A stretch of 64,000 nt of DNA. Source: Chelativorans xinjiangensis (lineage in GTDB: Bacteria; Pseudomonadota; Alphaproteobacteria; Rhizobiales; Rhizobiaceae). The stretch lies in assembly GCF_009812055.1 (NCBI RefSeq), contig NZ_WQNH01000019.1, positions 1 to 64,000 of the forward strand, read 5' to 3'. Every line of letters begins with the position of its first letter. The stretch's first letter is position 1. A program made the position numbers and the translations under genes. Positions 34,845 to 43,386 of this stretch are shown here, piece by piece. Below the pieces are notes generated by a model. That model searched no databases. It saw only the letters and a program-made list of their open reading frames with translations, and was not told where the DNA came from.

Positions 34845-35765
34845 TCAGTGGCTCCTTGTGGGGCGATCCATGATGCGGCGACCCATCAGGCTTGCCGTGA
34901 GGTCGACGAGAAGGGTGGCGGTGCGCCCTCTTTCGTCGAGGAATGGGTTTAATTCGACGAGGTCGAGACTGGTGACGAGGCCGCTGTCGTGCAGCATCTC
35001 CATCGCCAGATGCGCCTCGCGGAAGGTGGCGCCGCCGGGGACCGTGGTGCCGACTGCCGGCGCGATCGAGGGGTCGAGGAAGTCGACGTCGAGGCTGACG
35101 TGCAGCAGGCCGTTCGCCGCCGACGCCCGCTCCAGGAAAGCGCGCAGCAAAGGCGCCACGCCGTGCTCGTCGATGGTGCGCATGTCGTGCACGGTGACAC
35201 CGGCGGCGGCAAGCGCCTGGCGCTCGGCAGGGTCGACGCTGCGCAGGCCGAAAGTGCAGACATGGCGTGGATCGACGGGTGCAGGCAGTTCCGGGAAATA
35301 GCCCTCGAACCCCCTTCGGCCGCAGACATAGGCGAGCGACACGCCGTGCAGATTGCCGCTTGCCGTCGTCTCGAGCGTGTGGAAGTCGGGATGGGCGTCG
35401 AGCCACAGGACGAAGAGCGGCCGCCCGATCTCGGCCGCGCGCCGCGCGAGACCGGAGACGGATCCCGCGGAAATGCTGTGGTCGCCGCCCAGAAAGATGG
35501 GCGTCCCCTCGCCGCTCGCCGCGTAGGTCGCCTCGGCGATGGCGGTTGTCCAGGCGGCGATCTCCGGTAGCGCACGGAGCGCGGTGTTGCCGTGGGTAAG
35601 CGGTCGCCGCGGCGCCGGCGAGACGGTGCCGAGATCGCTCACTTCGTGTCCGAGATCGGTCAGCGCGGCGACGAGGCCCGCCGTGCGAAGCGCGCTTGGC
35701 CCCATCTCGCAGCCCATGCGGCCAGCCCCGTCTTGAACGGGTATGCCAAGGATCTTGCAGTGCAT
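34845..35765 (-). CDS. rocF: Arginase
   Basis: The 306-residue ureohydrolase has all manganese-ligand motifs: GGDHS (about 94), DAHPDFHT (about 123, with a Phe where many arginases have Ile/Ala) and SLDVDFLDPSIAPAVG (about 225). It hydrolyses L-arginine to L-ornithine and urea. The first gene of a two-gene operon with ornithine cyclodeaminase, it is divergent from a damaged AsnC/Lrp regulator gene, the regulator type that controls such operons in related bacteria. Confidence 0.92.
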   Translation of the reverse strand: MHCKILGIPVQDGAGRMGCEMGPSALRTAGLVAALTDLGHEVSDLGTVSPAPRRPLTHGNTALRALPEIAAWTTAIAEATYAASGEGTPIFLGGDHSISAGSVSGLARRAAEIGRPLFVLWLDAHPDFHTLETTASGNLHGVSLAYVCGRRGFEGYFPELPAPVDPRHVCTFGLRSVDPAERQALAAAGVTVHDMRTIDEHGVAPLLRAFLERASAANGLLHVSLDVDFLDPSIAPAVGTTVPGGATFREAHLAMEMLHDSGLVTSLDLVELNPFLDERGRTATLLVDLTASLMGRRIMDRPTRSH

Positions 35766-35870
35766 CGCCCAACTCCGCCAATGTCGCGAACGCCCGCTAT
35801 TCGACCTCGATTCTACGACAGATTGAACAAGCCAATTTGACAGATATATCGAAACTATTTATCGATTTGG

Positions 35871-35901
35871 CCATAATTGCTACCATATCGGTCAATTATG
35901 G
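35871..35901. promoter_or_regulatory. Inverted repeat at the start of the AsnC-type gene
   Basis: CCATAATTG (35871-35879) and its exact complement CAATTATGG (35893-35901) flank a 13-nt spacer. The right arm contains the start codon of the AsnC-type gene. The position suits autoregulation and control of the divergent arginase operon. The surrounding AT-rich stretch, 35815-35900, is the probable promoter area. Confidence 0.4.
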
Positions 35902-36310
35902 ATCAGCTTGACGAACGTCTCATTACGCTTCTTCGCCACGACGCGCGGCGCGGCATCTCCGACCTGGCGCTCGATCTCGGCGTATCGCGCGCCTCGAGCA
36001 GTCAGGCGCCATCCTTGGCTACACCGTCGTGCTGCGTGCCGACGCGGTCGATTCGCCCGTGCGCGGCATCATGATGGTGGAGATCGAGGGACGCATGGCA
36101 GATCGGGTCGTCCACGCGCTCAGTGGACTTGCGGAGGTCTCGGCGATCCACACGACCAACGGGCGCTGGGACATCATCGTCGAACTCGGCACGGCGGCGC
36201 TTACCGATTTGGACGCCGTTCTGCGGCGCATCCGCCTCATTCCGGGTATCATGGCCAGCGAGACCAGCCTGCTCCTGGCCACACCCCACAGCACGAAGGC
36301 GCGGCTCTGA
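35898..36310 (+). pseudogene. AsnC/Lrp-family regulator with an internal frameshifting deletion
   Basis: The frame from the ATG reads MDQLDERLITLLRHDARRGI, then LALDLGVSRA, a normal AsnC/Lrp start. It then runs out of family likeness and stops at 36074. In another frame, beginning at about 36001, the family resumes with GAILGYTVVLRADAV, then a complete RAM-type sensor domain to 36310. About 9-10 codons expected between them, covering the recognition helix, are missing and the net loss is not a multiple of three. No DNA-binding regulator can be made from one frame. An intact paralogue elsewhere may control the arginase operon. Confidence 0.82.
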
Positions 36311-36341
36311 TATTGGCGTTGCGAGCGATCGACCCCTGCCG

Positions 36342-38084
36342 ATGATCCTGGACGAAACAATTCCGCGAACGCTGGAGACCCTCGTCTCCGAACTGACGCT
36401 GCCTGCCTATCGCGGGACACGGGTCGAAGCATGGTTGTTCGAGGATGAAGCCGCACGGCGCACGGCCGAAAGCCGTCTCGCGGCCGCCGATGTGGAAGCC
36501 CGTTTGCGCAGCGCCTACAAACCGCTTCTGCATTTCTTTCTGGAGGAGGTCGACCTTGCCACCTTGGCGAGCGTCACGATCCGCTATCCCCTTCATCCGA
36601 ACGCACCGCGCCAGCGCTTTCTACTGGAAGCCTATCCCCTCGCCGCCCTCCTCAAGGAGGCGAAGACCATCTTCGAAGCCGGCGACCAGAAGGGGCCCGA
36701 ATATTTCCTCACGCTGGTCCGGAAAGATGGAACGGTGGAGGAGCATCGCGTCTTCGCGCCGAACCGGCTTCATGCCGATCCGCTCGGACAAGCCCTGCTT
36801 TCCCCGACGGGTTGGCTCAAGATCGCGGGGCGAGCGGGCGGCGGCGGCGCGGACTGCCGTCTTGCAACCGATTACGAAAGCGCACTTGAGCGTGTGACCG
36901 CCGCCGTCAGCACCCATTCCTGGCCGGCGGACGAACCCTATTTCGAGGAGCTTCGCATCAGGATCGACCTGCCTGGGCAGGACCGGCCGCTTGGCTGCGG
37001 CGACGAGGCGGTGAGCCTTCATGAGGCGCTGCACGAGGATGTGTATTTTTCGCTCCTGGAGATTTTTCAGCATCGCGCCGGGCGCACGACCGGGGACAGG
37101 ACGTTTCAGCCCGGACAGATCGTTCCCGATGTGCGCGGAGACGGTGACACGCTGCGGGTACGGGTAAGCGTCGAACCCTTAACGACCGAGGAGGCGGTCG
37201 TTCCCCCTCAGCCGCTCGCCACCGCATCCACTCCGCTTGGCACCGCGCAGATCCAGCGTGAGCTTACCGTGGTTGGCGGCACCAGCTTCGAGGCGCGCTC
37301 CCGTGGCGGACGGGCGGTTCAGGGGACTTATTGTCAGGGAACGGAAGCGGCCGTGCTGATCAGCGCCGGTCAACATGGCAACGAGACATCGGGTGTGGTG
37401 GGTGCGCTACGGGCAGCCGAAGCGCTTGCCGCGCGCCCCAGGGCCCATTTCGCCGTCATCCCACTCGAGAATCCAGACGGCTATGCCCTCCATCAGCGCC
37501 TGAGCGCGCATCAGCCGCGTCACATGCTCCACGCGGCCCGCTACACGGCCTTTGGAGACGATCTCGAATATCGGGTGAACGAGCCGTTGTACGAACTCGG
37601 CGCCCGAAGCGAAGCCTTGAGGCTGACGGGTGCGAAGCTCCACGTCAACCTGCACGGCTATCCGTCGCATGAATGGACCCGTCCGCTTTCAGGCTACATC
37701 CCGCGGAACTTCGAGATGTGGACGATTCCCAGGGGCTTCTTTCTCATCATGCGCCATCACGCGGCTTGGCGCGAACCTGCTTTAAGGCTCGTCGACGCCG
37801 TGACCGCGAGACTTGCGGCTCTTCCGGGGCTTATCGAACATAACCGGCAACAACTCTCCTTGTTCGAAACCCACACCGGCGGGACTGCGTTCACCATGGT
37901 CAACGACTTTCCCTGCTTGGTCGGCGAAGAGGATCGTCATGCCGTGCCGATGACGCTGATAACGGAGTTTCCCGACGAAACGATCTATGGAGAGGCGTTT
38001 GTCTTCGCCCATACGGCGCAGATGGAAGCTGTCCTCGCCGCTTATGGGGCCTACAATGGGCTTCGAGGCTCCGCCGCGGGTTGA
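36342..38084 (+). CDS. M14-like zinc carboxypeptidase/amidohydrolase with a large N-terminal extension
   Basis: The 580-residue protein has an unrecognised N-terminal region (about 1-310). A zinc peptidase domain follows, with the zinc HxxE pair in AGQHGNETSG (about 346) and NPDGYALHQRL. NLHGYPSHEW (about 435) supplies the third zinc His, and a Glu-containing C-terminal stretch completes it. Members cleave a C-terminal residue or an amide from a peptide or amino-acid conjugate. It follows the AsnC pseudogene and converges on the FGGY kinase gene (21-bp gap). Its substrate is unknown, but the arginine-catabolic neighbours leave room for an arginine-releasing role. Confidence 0.75.
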   Translation: MILDETIPRTLETLVSELTLPAYRGTRVEAWLFEDEAARRTAESRLAAADVEARLRSAYKPLLHFFLEEVDLATLASVTIRYPLHPNAPRQRFLLEAYPLAALLKEAKTIFEAGDQKGPEYFLTLVRKDGTVEEHRVFAPNRLHADPLGQALLSPTGWLKIAGRAGGGGADCRLATDYESALERVTAAVSTHSWPADEPYFEELRIRIDLPGQDRPLGCGDEAVSLHEALHEDVYFSLLEIFQHRAGRTTGDRTFQPGQIVPDVRGDGDTLRVRVSVEPLTTEEAVVPPQPLATASTPLGTAQIQRELTVVGGTSFEARSRGGRAVQGTYCQGTEAAVLISAGQHGNETSGVVGALRAAEALAARPRAHFAVIPLENPDGYALHQRLSAHQPRHMLHAARYTAFGDDLEYRVNEPLYELGARSEALRLTGAKLHVNLHGYPSHEWTRPLSGYIPRNFEMWTIPRGFFLIMRHHAAWREPALRLVDAVTARLAALPGLIEHNRQQLSLFETHTGGTAFTMVNDFPCLVGEEDRHAVPMTLITEFPDETIYGEAFVFAHTAQMEAVLAAYGAYNGLRGSAAG

Positions 38085-38105
38085 GGCCGGTCTTGCATCG
38101 AGCGC

Positions 38106-39590
38106 TCAGGTGGCACGATCAAGTGCAATATCTCTGACTTTTTCATATTTTGCACGACGCTCGCTCAACAGGGCAGCGAGATCGGGTTCCGGCTCGATCA
38201 TGCGATCGAGCTCCGGTTCGGCCGCCAGGAGGTCGAGCGGATCATCCAGCTGGTATGTGGCGGCCATCGCCAGCTTTGCGGCTCCCATTGCCGCCGCATG
38301 CGCGCGGCCCTTGGAGAGGATGATCGGTATACCGTACAAAGCGGCGATCATGCGTGGCCAGATACGCGATTGCGCCCCGCCGCCGACCACCTGCAACTGC
38401 GAGCAGGATATGCCGTGGTCGCGCTGAGTCTGAACCACTTCCGCGAAATGGAAGGCAACGCCCTCGAAGACCGCCCATGCCAGCATCTCCCGCGTTGTCG
38501 AGAGTGACAGCATATCCGCCAGTCCGCGCAGGCGCGCATTCTTGTGCGGTGTGCGCACGCCGTCGAGGTAAGGCAGGATCACCGGCGCGCCGGCGATCTG
38601 CCGGGCGCCATTCGGTGATGCAAGAAGCGCCTCGGCTTCAGCATCCAGCTCCGCTTCGTTCGTCCCCATCATCGCCGCCATCCAGTTGACGGCGCTCGTC
38701 GCGCTCATGACGACGCCTTGCGAGGAAAACTGGCCGGGGGCGGCGTGCGGCGGGGTTTGCACGCCTTTCCCGGGGATTGGCCGGAACGTCGGCGTCGAAA
38801 CACACAGAACGCCCGAAGTGCCGATCGTCAGAACCCCGCGTCCGGGACGGGCCGCCCCAACGCCGATCTTGCAGGCCAGATTGTCGCCGGCACTCCCGGC
38901 AACGACGACGGGTCCGCGGATGCCCCACCGCTCACGCAGGTCGCACCGCAGTTCGCCCGCCGGCTCCCAGGCGTTGATGAGCCCCGGTAATTTTTCCATC
39001 GCCAAGCCGGCGGCCTCGGCGAGATCGCGCGCAAAGGCCATCCGGCGGTTGTCGAACAGAAGCGTGCCGCTGGCGTCGCTGGGTTCGCTGGCGCGCTCTC
39101 CCGTCAGTTTCAGCCGCACATAGTCTTTCGGCAAAAGCAGGCAGTCGGTTCTTTCGATCGTCTCCGGCTCGTGTTGTGCCAGCCACATCAGCTTTGGCGC
39201 GCCGAAGCCGGGATCGGGATCGATACATGAGCGCAGCCCCATGTCGGGCACGGCCGCCTGCAAGCGGCGGGCCTCCTCCACCGCTCGTCCATCGTTCCAG
39301 AGGATGGCGCGCCGGATCGGCCGATCGTCCTTATCGATGAGGACCGTGCCCAGCATCTGGCCCGAGAGGCCGATGCCGCGCAGCGCCAACATTTCGACGG
39401 GCCGCGCCGCGGCCAATTCGTCGAACGCCGCGCAAAAAGCTTCCCACCACTCGTCGGGATGCTGTTCGGACCAGCCATCGTTGAGGCGCGTGACGGACAG
39501 GTTTCTCGCCGCCGTCTGCAGCACCTCGTGCTCGTCGCTGACCAGGATCGCCTTGACGCCCGAAGTTCCGATGTCGATGCCCGCAAACAT
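38106..39590 (-). CDS. FGGY-family carbohydrate kinase, xylulokinase-like
   Basis: The 494-residue protein has the FGGY fold: an N-terminal AGIDIGTSGVKAIL phosphate loop, ILWNDGR (about 92), LLLPKDYVRLKLTGE (about 147) and C-terminal VVGGGAQSRIWPRM for ATP binding. Xylulokinases usually show a QMHG substrate motif; here it reads QMLG (about 78), which suggests a changed sugar or polyol preference. It is the last gene of the minus-strand half of a polyol/sugar locus, 7 bp after the SorC regulator gene. D-xylulose kinase is the default reading, but the neighbouring sugar-phosphate enzymes leave other polyols open. Confidence 0.85.
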   Translation of the reverse strand: MFAGIDIGTSGVKAILVSDEHEVLQTAARNLSVTRLNDGWSEQHPDEWWEAFCAAFDELAAARPVEMLALRGIGLSGQMLGTVLIDKDDRPIRRAILWNDGRAVEEARRLQAAVPDMGLRSCIDPDPGFGAPKLMWLAQHEPETIERTDCLLLPKDYVRLKLTGERASEPSDASGTLLFDNRRMAFARDLAEAAGLAMEKLPGLINAWEPAGELRCDLRERWGIRGPVVVAGSAGDNLACKIGVGAARPGRGVLTIGTSGVLCVSTPTFRPIPGKGVQTPPHAAPGQFSSQGVVMSATSAVNWMAAMMGTNEAELDAEAEALLASPNGARQIAGAPVILPYLDGVRTPHKNARLRGLADMLSLSTTREMLAWAVFEGVAFHFAEVVQTQRDHGISCSQLQVVGGGAQSRIWPRMIAALYGIPIILSKGRAHAAAMGAAKLAMAATYQLDDPLDLLAAEPELDRMIEPEPDLAALLSERRAKYEKVRDIALDRAT

Positions 39591-39597
39591 GGCTTGA

Positions 39598-40587
39598 CTA
39601 GCCTTCTGTAGGCTCAAGGCCCGCCAACACGCCTTCCGCGGTCGCCTCATCGGTGACGAGGCCCTCGAAGGCACCCGTGAGCAGAGCGGCGCGGATGATC
39701 GGGATCTTGCCGGGTCCGCCGGCGGCAAGGATCGCATTGCCGAGGCGCCCGACATCGGCGAGCCCGATGCCGATGATGCGGTCGTTGATCGGGTGATCGA
39801 CCAGCTCGCCCCGCGCATTGAGGAACTGCCCCTGAATGTCTCCGACGGCACCCGCCTCGATCAATTCCTCTATGCTGACATCGGAGGGAAGCGCATAGCG
39901 GATCAGCAGCGAATCCCGCGACATGTCGCCCGTGCCGAGGGCGCAGGCATCCACCGAGCGGATGCGCTCGAACACATCGTCGAAAAACTCGGTGTCGATG
40001 ATCGCGTCGCGCGCCGCCTTCGACGGCGCATAGATCGGTGCGGTGAAGTAAGTGCGCTGCGCGTCGAACTGCGAGGCGAACGCCTTGACGATGTCGAAGG
40101 AGTTGACGTCGGAGCCTTGCGACAGGCCGCCGAGCAGCGAAACGAATTCAAGATCGGGCCGCGCGGTCGGGCGCAGGAAGCGCGATGCGTTGTAGATGGT
40201 CATGCCCCACGACAGGCCGAAACGCTTCACTCTGGTGTCGGCCAGGAGCGGAGACAGCTCCATGGCAAGTGCGGCGCCGACCGTCGTCTGCACCTTGGTC
40301 TTGTCCTTCGGGCTCGGCACAATCCGTACACGCTCCAGGCCGAAGCGCTCGCGCATCTGCGCCTCCAGCTCGACCGCGCGCAGGAAGGGCGACTCGATCG
40401 ATATGCGCACGACCCCTTCCCTGCGCGCATCGCGCAGCGCCTGGTTGATGCGCAGCCTGTTGGTTGCCAGCCTGTCGGCCACCGCCTGCTGATTGATGCC
40501 CTCAACGTAATAATGCCAGGCGACGCGGGCCAGGAAATGCGCTTCCTCGTCGGGCGGGATGGCTTCCTCGACCATCAGATCTTTCAT
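39598..40587 (-). CDS. SorC-family (DeoR-like) sugar-responsive transcriptional regulator
   Basis: The 329-residue protein has an N-terminal helix-turn-helix (about 20-62, INQQAVADRLATNRLRINQALRDA) and a long SorC sugar-phosphate-binding domain with a GLSWGMTIYNASRFL motif (about 123). Such regulators, e.g. EryD and SorC, sense a phosphorylated or free polyol. The ATG overlaps the HAD gene's stop (ATGA), so it is co-expressed with the catabolic genes. Its likely operator is the TTTACA repeat between the two divergent halves of the locus. Confidence 0.88.
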   Translation of the reverse strand: MKDLMVEEAIPPDEEAHFLARVAWHYYVEGINQQAVADRLATNRLRINQALRDARREGVVRISIESPFLRAVELEAQMRERFGLERVRIVPSPKDKTKVQTTVGAALAMELSPLLADTRVKRFGLSWGMTIYNASRFLRPTARPDLEFVSLLGGLSQGSDVNSFDIVKAFASQFDAQRTYFTAPIYAPSKAARDAIIDTEFFDDVFERIRSVDACALGTGDMSRDSLLIRYALPSDVSIEELIEAGAVGDIQGQFLNARGELVDHPINDRIIGIGLADVGRLGNAILAAGGPGKIPIIRAALLTGAFEGLVTDEATAEGVLAGLEPTEG

Positions 40588-41384
40588 TCCCTGACCTCCA
40601 GCAGTGCCGCGGCAACCTCACGAAACCCAGTAGCGTTCTTGCTGGCGGTAATCCAGCGAGGAGGGGTTTCCAGCCGGAAGTCGCGCACGTTGGCAACGCC
40701 GATGCTGTTGCGGAAGAAGGCGAACATCGGCTGGTCATTGGGGCTGTCGCCGACGAAGACCACGCGTGCGTTCGTGTCTGGATCGTCGATAGAGACGCCG
40801 AAGTTCTCCTTGAGGCAGATGCGCGCCATGGAGAGCTTGTCATAGGCGCCGAACCAGCCGTTCACATGGATCGAAGACACCTTGGCGGTGGCGCCGGCCT
40901 CTTCGAAAAGCGCGACGATGCGTTCCACCGCCTTGTCATCGAGCGGGGCGACGTCCTCGCGAAAGTCGATGGCGAGGTCGGCAACCCGATAATCCTGATC
41001 CGACGCGATCCCGGTTCCCTCCACTTCGGAAAGGATACGGTGCCGCAGCGCCTTCAGACGCTCCCTGTCCGCCTGCCGCTCCGCATCCGTCTTGGCAAAG
41101 CCGCTGCGCATCGTCCGGCTCTCACGGTCATAGGAGAACCAGAATGCGCCATTCTCTCCCACCACGGCATCAACGGGCCACATACGCGCGATGTGGTCGC
41201 ACCAGCCGGCGGGCCGGCCTGTAACGGGGATAATCCTGAGCCCCGCCCCCGACAGCGCTTCCAGGGCTGCAAGGCTGCTGCTCGGCAGAAGACCGTCCGT
41301 GGTCATCGTGTCGTCGATGTCGGTCAAGACAAAGCGCGCCGCGGCGCGTTCGGCGGCCGGAAATTCGCGCAACGGCCGCATCAT
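40584..41384 (-). CDS. HAD-superfamily (Cof/IIB type) sugar phosphatase
   Basis: The 266-residue protein has the HAD motif [11 protein letters not shown] (about 22), a Thr in PVTGRPAGW (motif II, about 54), a cap domain of the IIB type and motif [15 protein letters not shown] (about 210). The order and length fit Cof-type or mannosyl-3-phosphoglycerate-phosphatase-like sugar phosphatases. It is ATGA-coupled to the upstream permease gene and to the SorC gene after it. It may dephosphorylate a dead-end sugar phosphate formed in the pathway. Confidence 0.82.
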   Translation of the reverse strand: MMRPLREFPAAERAAARFVLTDIDDTMTTDGLLPSSSLAALEALSGAGLRIIPVTGRPAGWCDHIARMWPVDAVVGENGAFWFSYDRESRTMRSGFAKTDAERQADRERLKALRHRILSEVEGTGIASDQDYRVADLAIDFREDVAPLDDKAVERIVALFEEAGATAKVSSIHVNGWFGAYDKLSMARICLKENFGVSIDDPDTNARVVFVGDSPNDQPMFAFFRNSIGVANVRDFRLETPPRWITASKNATGFREVAAALLEVRE

Positions 41385-42211
41385 TTCACGGCGCCCATCG
41401 TCAGCCCGCGCACAAGCTGTTTCGAGGCGATCAGCGCGAAGATGATGACCGGCACGACGATCAGCGTCGACGTGGCCATGATCTTGCCGTAGGGCAGCGA
41501 GTAGCCCTCCATGAAGGAGACGGCGACGGCGGGTGCCGTCTTGGCGACGTTGCGCGTCAGCACCAGCGCGTACATCAGCTCGTTCCACGAGAAAATGAAG
41601 GAGAAGATCGCCGACACGGCAATGCCCGGCGCGGCCAGCGGCAGGCACAGCGAGAAGAAGATGCGCCACTGCGAGGCGCCCTCCAGGATCGCCGCCTCGT
41701 CGATCTCGCGCGGGATGGAACGGAACTGATCGGTGCAGATCCATATGACGATCGGCAGGTTGAACGTCAGATAGATGAGGATCAGCACGATGTGCGTATC
41801 GAGCATGTCGAAGCTGCGCACGATCAGGAAAAAGGGCAGCGCCAGCACGATGGGGCTGACCATGCGGTTGGTGATGAACCAGAACCACAACTCCCTCTTG
41901 CCGCGAAACTCGAACCGCGCCAGCGCGTAGGCCGCAGGCGTGCCCAACAGGATCGCCAGGAAGGTGGTGCTGACGGCGACGACGAGCGAGTTGACGAGGC
42001 TCCTGGCGACCGCGTTCTCGAAAAGAACCTCGTAGTAGTTCGAGAAAGTCACGTCGAAGATCCATGCGGGCGGCGTCTGCAGCGCGACGATCTGCGTTTT
42101 CAGGCTCGTCAGCACCATCCAGTAGAACGGAAACAGGCAGAACAGGATGATTGCCGCCAGAAGGACCACCTGGGTGGCAAGGGATGGCGTGCTGGTCGTG
42201 TGTTCGCGCAT
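41381..42211 (-). CDS. CUT1 sugar ABC transporter permease (MalG-like)
   Basis: The 276-residue protein has six membrane helices and the CUT1 EAA loop [20 protein letters not shown] (about 170-190). It pairs with the MalF-like permease encoded 3 bp upstream. The stop overlaps the HAD start (ATGA), tying transport and catabolism in one transcript. Confidence 0.92.
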   Translation of the reverse strand: MREHTTSTPSLATQVVLLAAIILFCLFPFYWMVLTSLKTQIVALQTPPAWIFDVTFSNYYEVLFENAVARSLVNSLVVAVSTTFLAILLGTPAAYALARFEFRGKRELWFWFITNRMVSPIVLALPFFLIVRSFDMLDTHIVLILIYLTFNLPIVIWICTDQFRSIPREIDEAAILEGASQWRIFFSLCLPLAAPGIAVSAIFSFIFSWNELMYALVLTRNVAKTAPAVAVSFMEGYSLPYGKIMATSTLIVVPVIIFALIASKQLVRGLTMGAVK

Positions 42212-42214
42212 CTC

Positions 42215-43141
42215 TCAGACCTCCCGGTAGAAGAAGTGGATATAAAGCCGGCTGAGAACGATCGTAATGACGAGCAGGATCATCGCCTGGGCGGAGGCCA
42301 ACCCCTGATCGAAAGCACGGAAGCCGATGCGCTGAATAAGCAGGCTGATAAGTTCGGTGGAAGAGCCCGGCCCGCCGCGCGTCATGGTGAACACCATGTC
42401 GAACTGCTTGAGCGTGTCGGCGGTGCGCAGGATGAGAACCGCGGTGAGGCCGGGAACGAGAAACGGCAGTTGCACGTACCGCAGCACCGTCCACCAGCTT
42501 TTCGTTTCCAGCCGCGCAGCCTCCTCGATCTCTCCGGGCACGGTCGTCAACCCGGCCAGGAACACCAGCGCGCAAAACGGCGTCCATTGCCAGACGTCCC
42601 AGAAGACGATAGCCGCGAAAGCATTCGTCGGATCACCGATCCAGTTGACTGGCGTGATACCGATGAAGCCCAGAAGCTGGTTCACGACGCCGTATTTCAG
42701 ATTGAACATGATCTGGCCGAGAAGGCCGACGACGGCGTATGTTGTCGCCATGGGGATGACCAGCGAGAGCCGCGCGATCGTCTTGAGAAACGTCAGCCCC
42801 GGGCGGTGCAGGATGAGGGCGATGCCAAGCCCCGCCGCGATCTGCACGGGCAGCGCGATGATGAGCAGCGTGAAGGTGCGCCCCATCGCATCCCAGAACA
42901 CCGAATCGGTGAGCACGGTCGCATAATTTTCCAGACCGACGAAAGGCGTGCGCTGCAGCCGCGTCAGATTGTAGTCCCGCATCGAGGTCCAGATCGCGAA
43001 GGCGAGCGGAGCTATGCCGATAGCGGCCAGCGTCACCACGGCGGGGCTAAGGAAGCCGAGAAACGTGCCGCGAGGCACGGTGCCGGCGTTCATGCTCTCT
43101 TTTGGCACCGGTCGTTCAAGATCCTGTGTTTTCTGCAGCAT
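42215..43141 (-). CDS. CUT1 sugar ABC transporter permease (MalF-like)
   Basis: The 308-residue protein has six main helices and the EAA loop EIEEAARLETKSWWTVLRYV (about 205-225). The start at 43141 has a GGGAGGTCAGGA ribosome site; an earlier in-frame start would add 35 residues of non-membrane low-complexity sequence. It is separated from the binding-protein gene by 245 bp containing strong hairpins, which may reduce its expression relative to the binding protein. Confidence 0.9.
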   Translation of the reverse strand: MLQKTQDLERPVPKESMNAGTVPRGTFLGFLSPAVVTLAAIGIAPLAFAIWTSMRDYNLTRLQRTPFVGLENYATVLTDSVFWDAMGRTFTLLIIALPVQIAAGLGIALILHRPGLTFLKTIARLSLVIPMATTYAVVGLLGQIMFNLKYGVVNQLLGFIGITPVNWIGDPTNAFAAIVFWDVWQWTPFCALVFLAGLTTVPGEIEEAARLETKSWWTVLRYVQLPFLVPGLTAVLILRTADTLKQFDMVFTMTRGGPGSSTELISLLIQRIGFRAFDQGLASAQAMILLVITIVLSRLYIHFFYREV

Positions 43142-43307
43142 CGATATCCTGACCTCCCGCGCAGCGCCGGGCATGGGCCCGCCTGCAGACCCCGCATCCC
43201 CGTTCGTCACCGGGTGTTGATCCCGTTCTTCCCCCAAGCCCGGCAATACCGTGCATATTACCGGAAGATGCGGTGCGTTCCGGCCGGCGATGCCGGCTTC
43301 CGGGAAT

Positions 43308-43368
43308 GCTCAGCCGGCAAGGAGGAGAACCGGCTGAGCACCACGTCGCGGCACGGCGATCGCCGTGC
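43308..43368. other. Intercistronic hairpins between binding-protein and permease genes
   Basis: GCTCAGCCGG (43308-43317) pairs perfectly with CCGGCTGAGC (43330-43339) around a 12-nt loop. GCACGGCGATCGCCGTGC at 43351-43368 is an 18-bp perfect palindrome, just after the binding-protein stop at 43387 in the direction of transcription. Such structures between a binding-protein gene and its permease genes usually stabilise the upstream message or end part of transcription, which gives an excess of binding protein. Confidence 0.6.
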
Positions 43369-43386
43369 TGGAGAGCCGTCGTGAGC

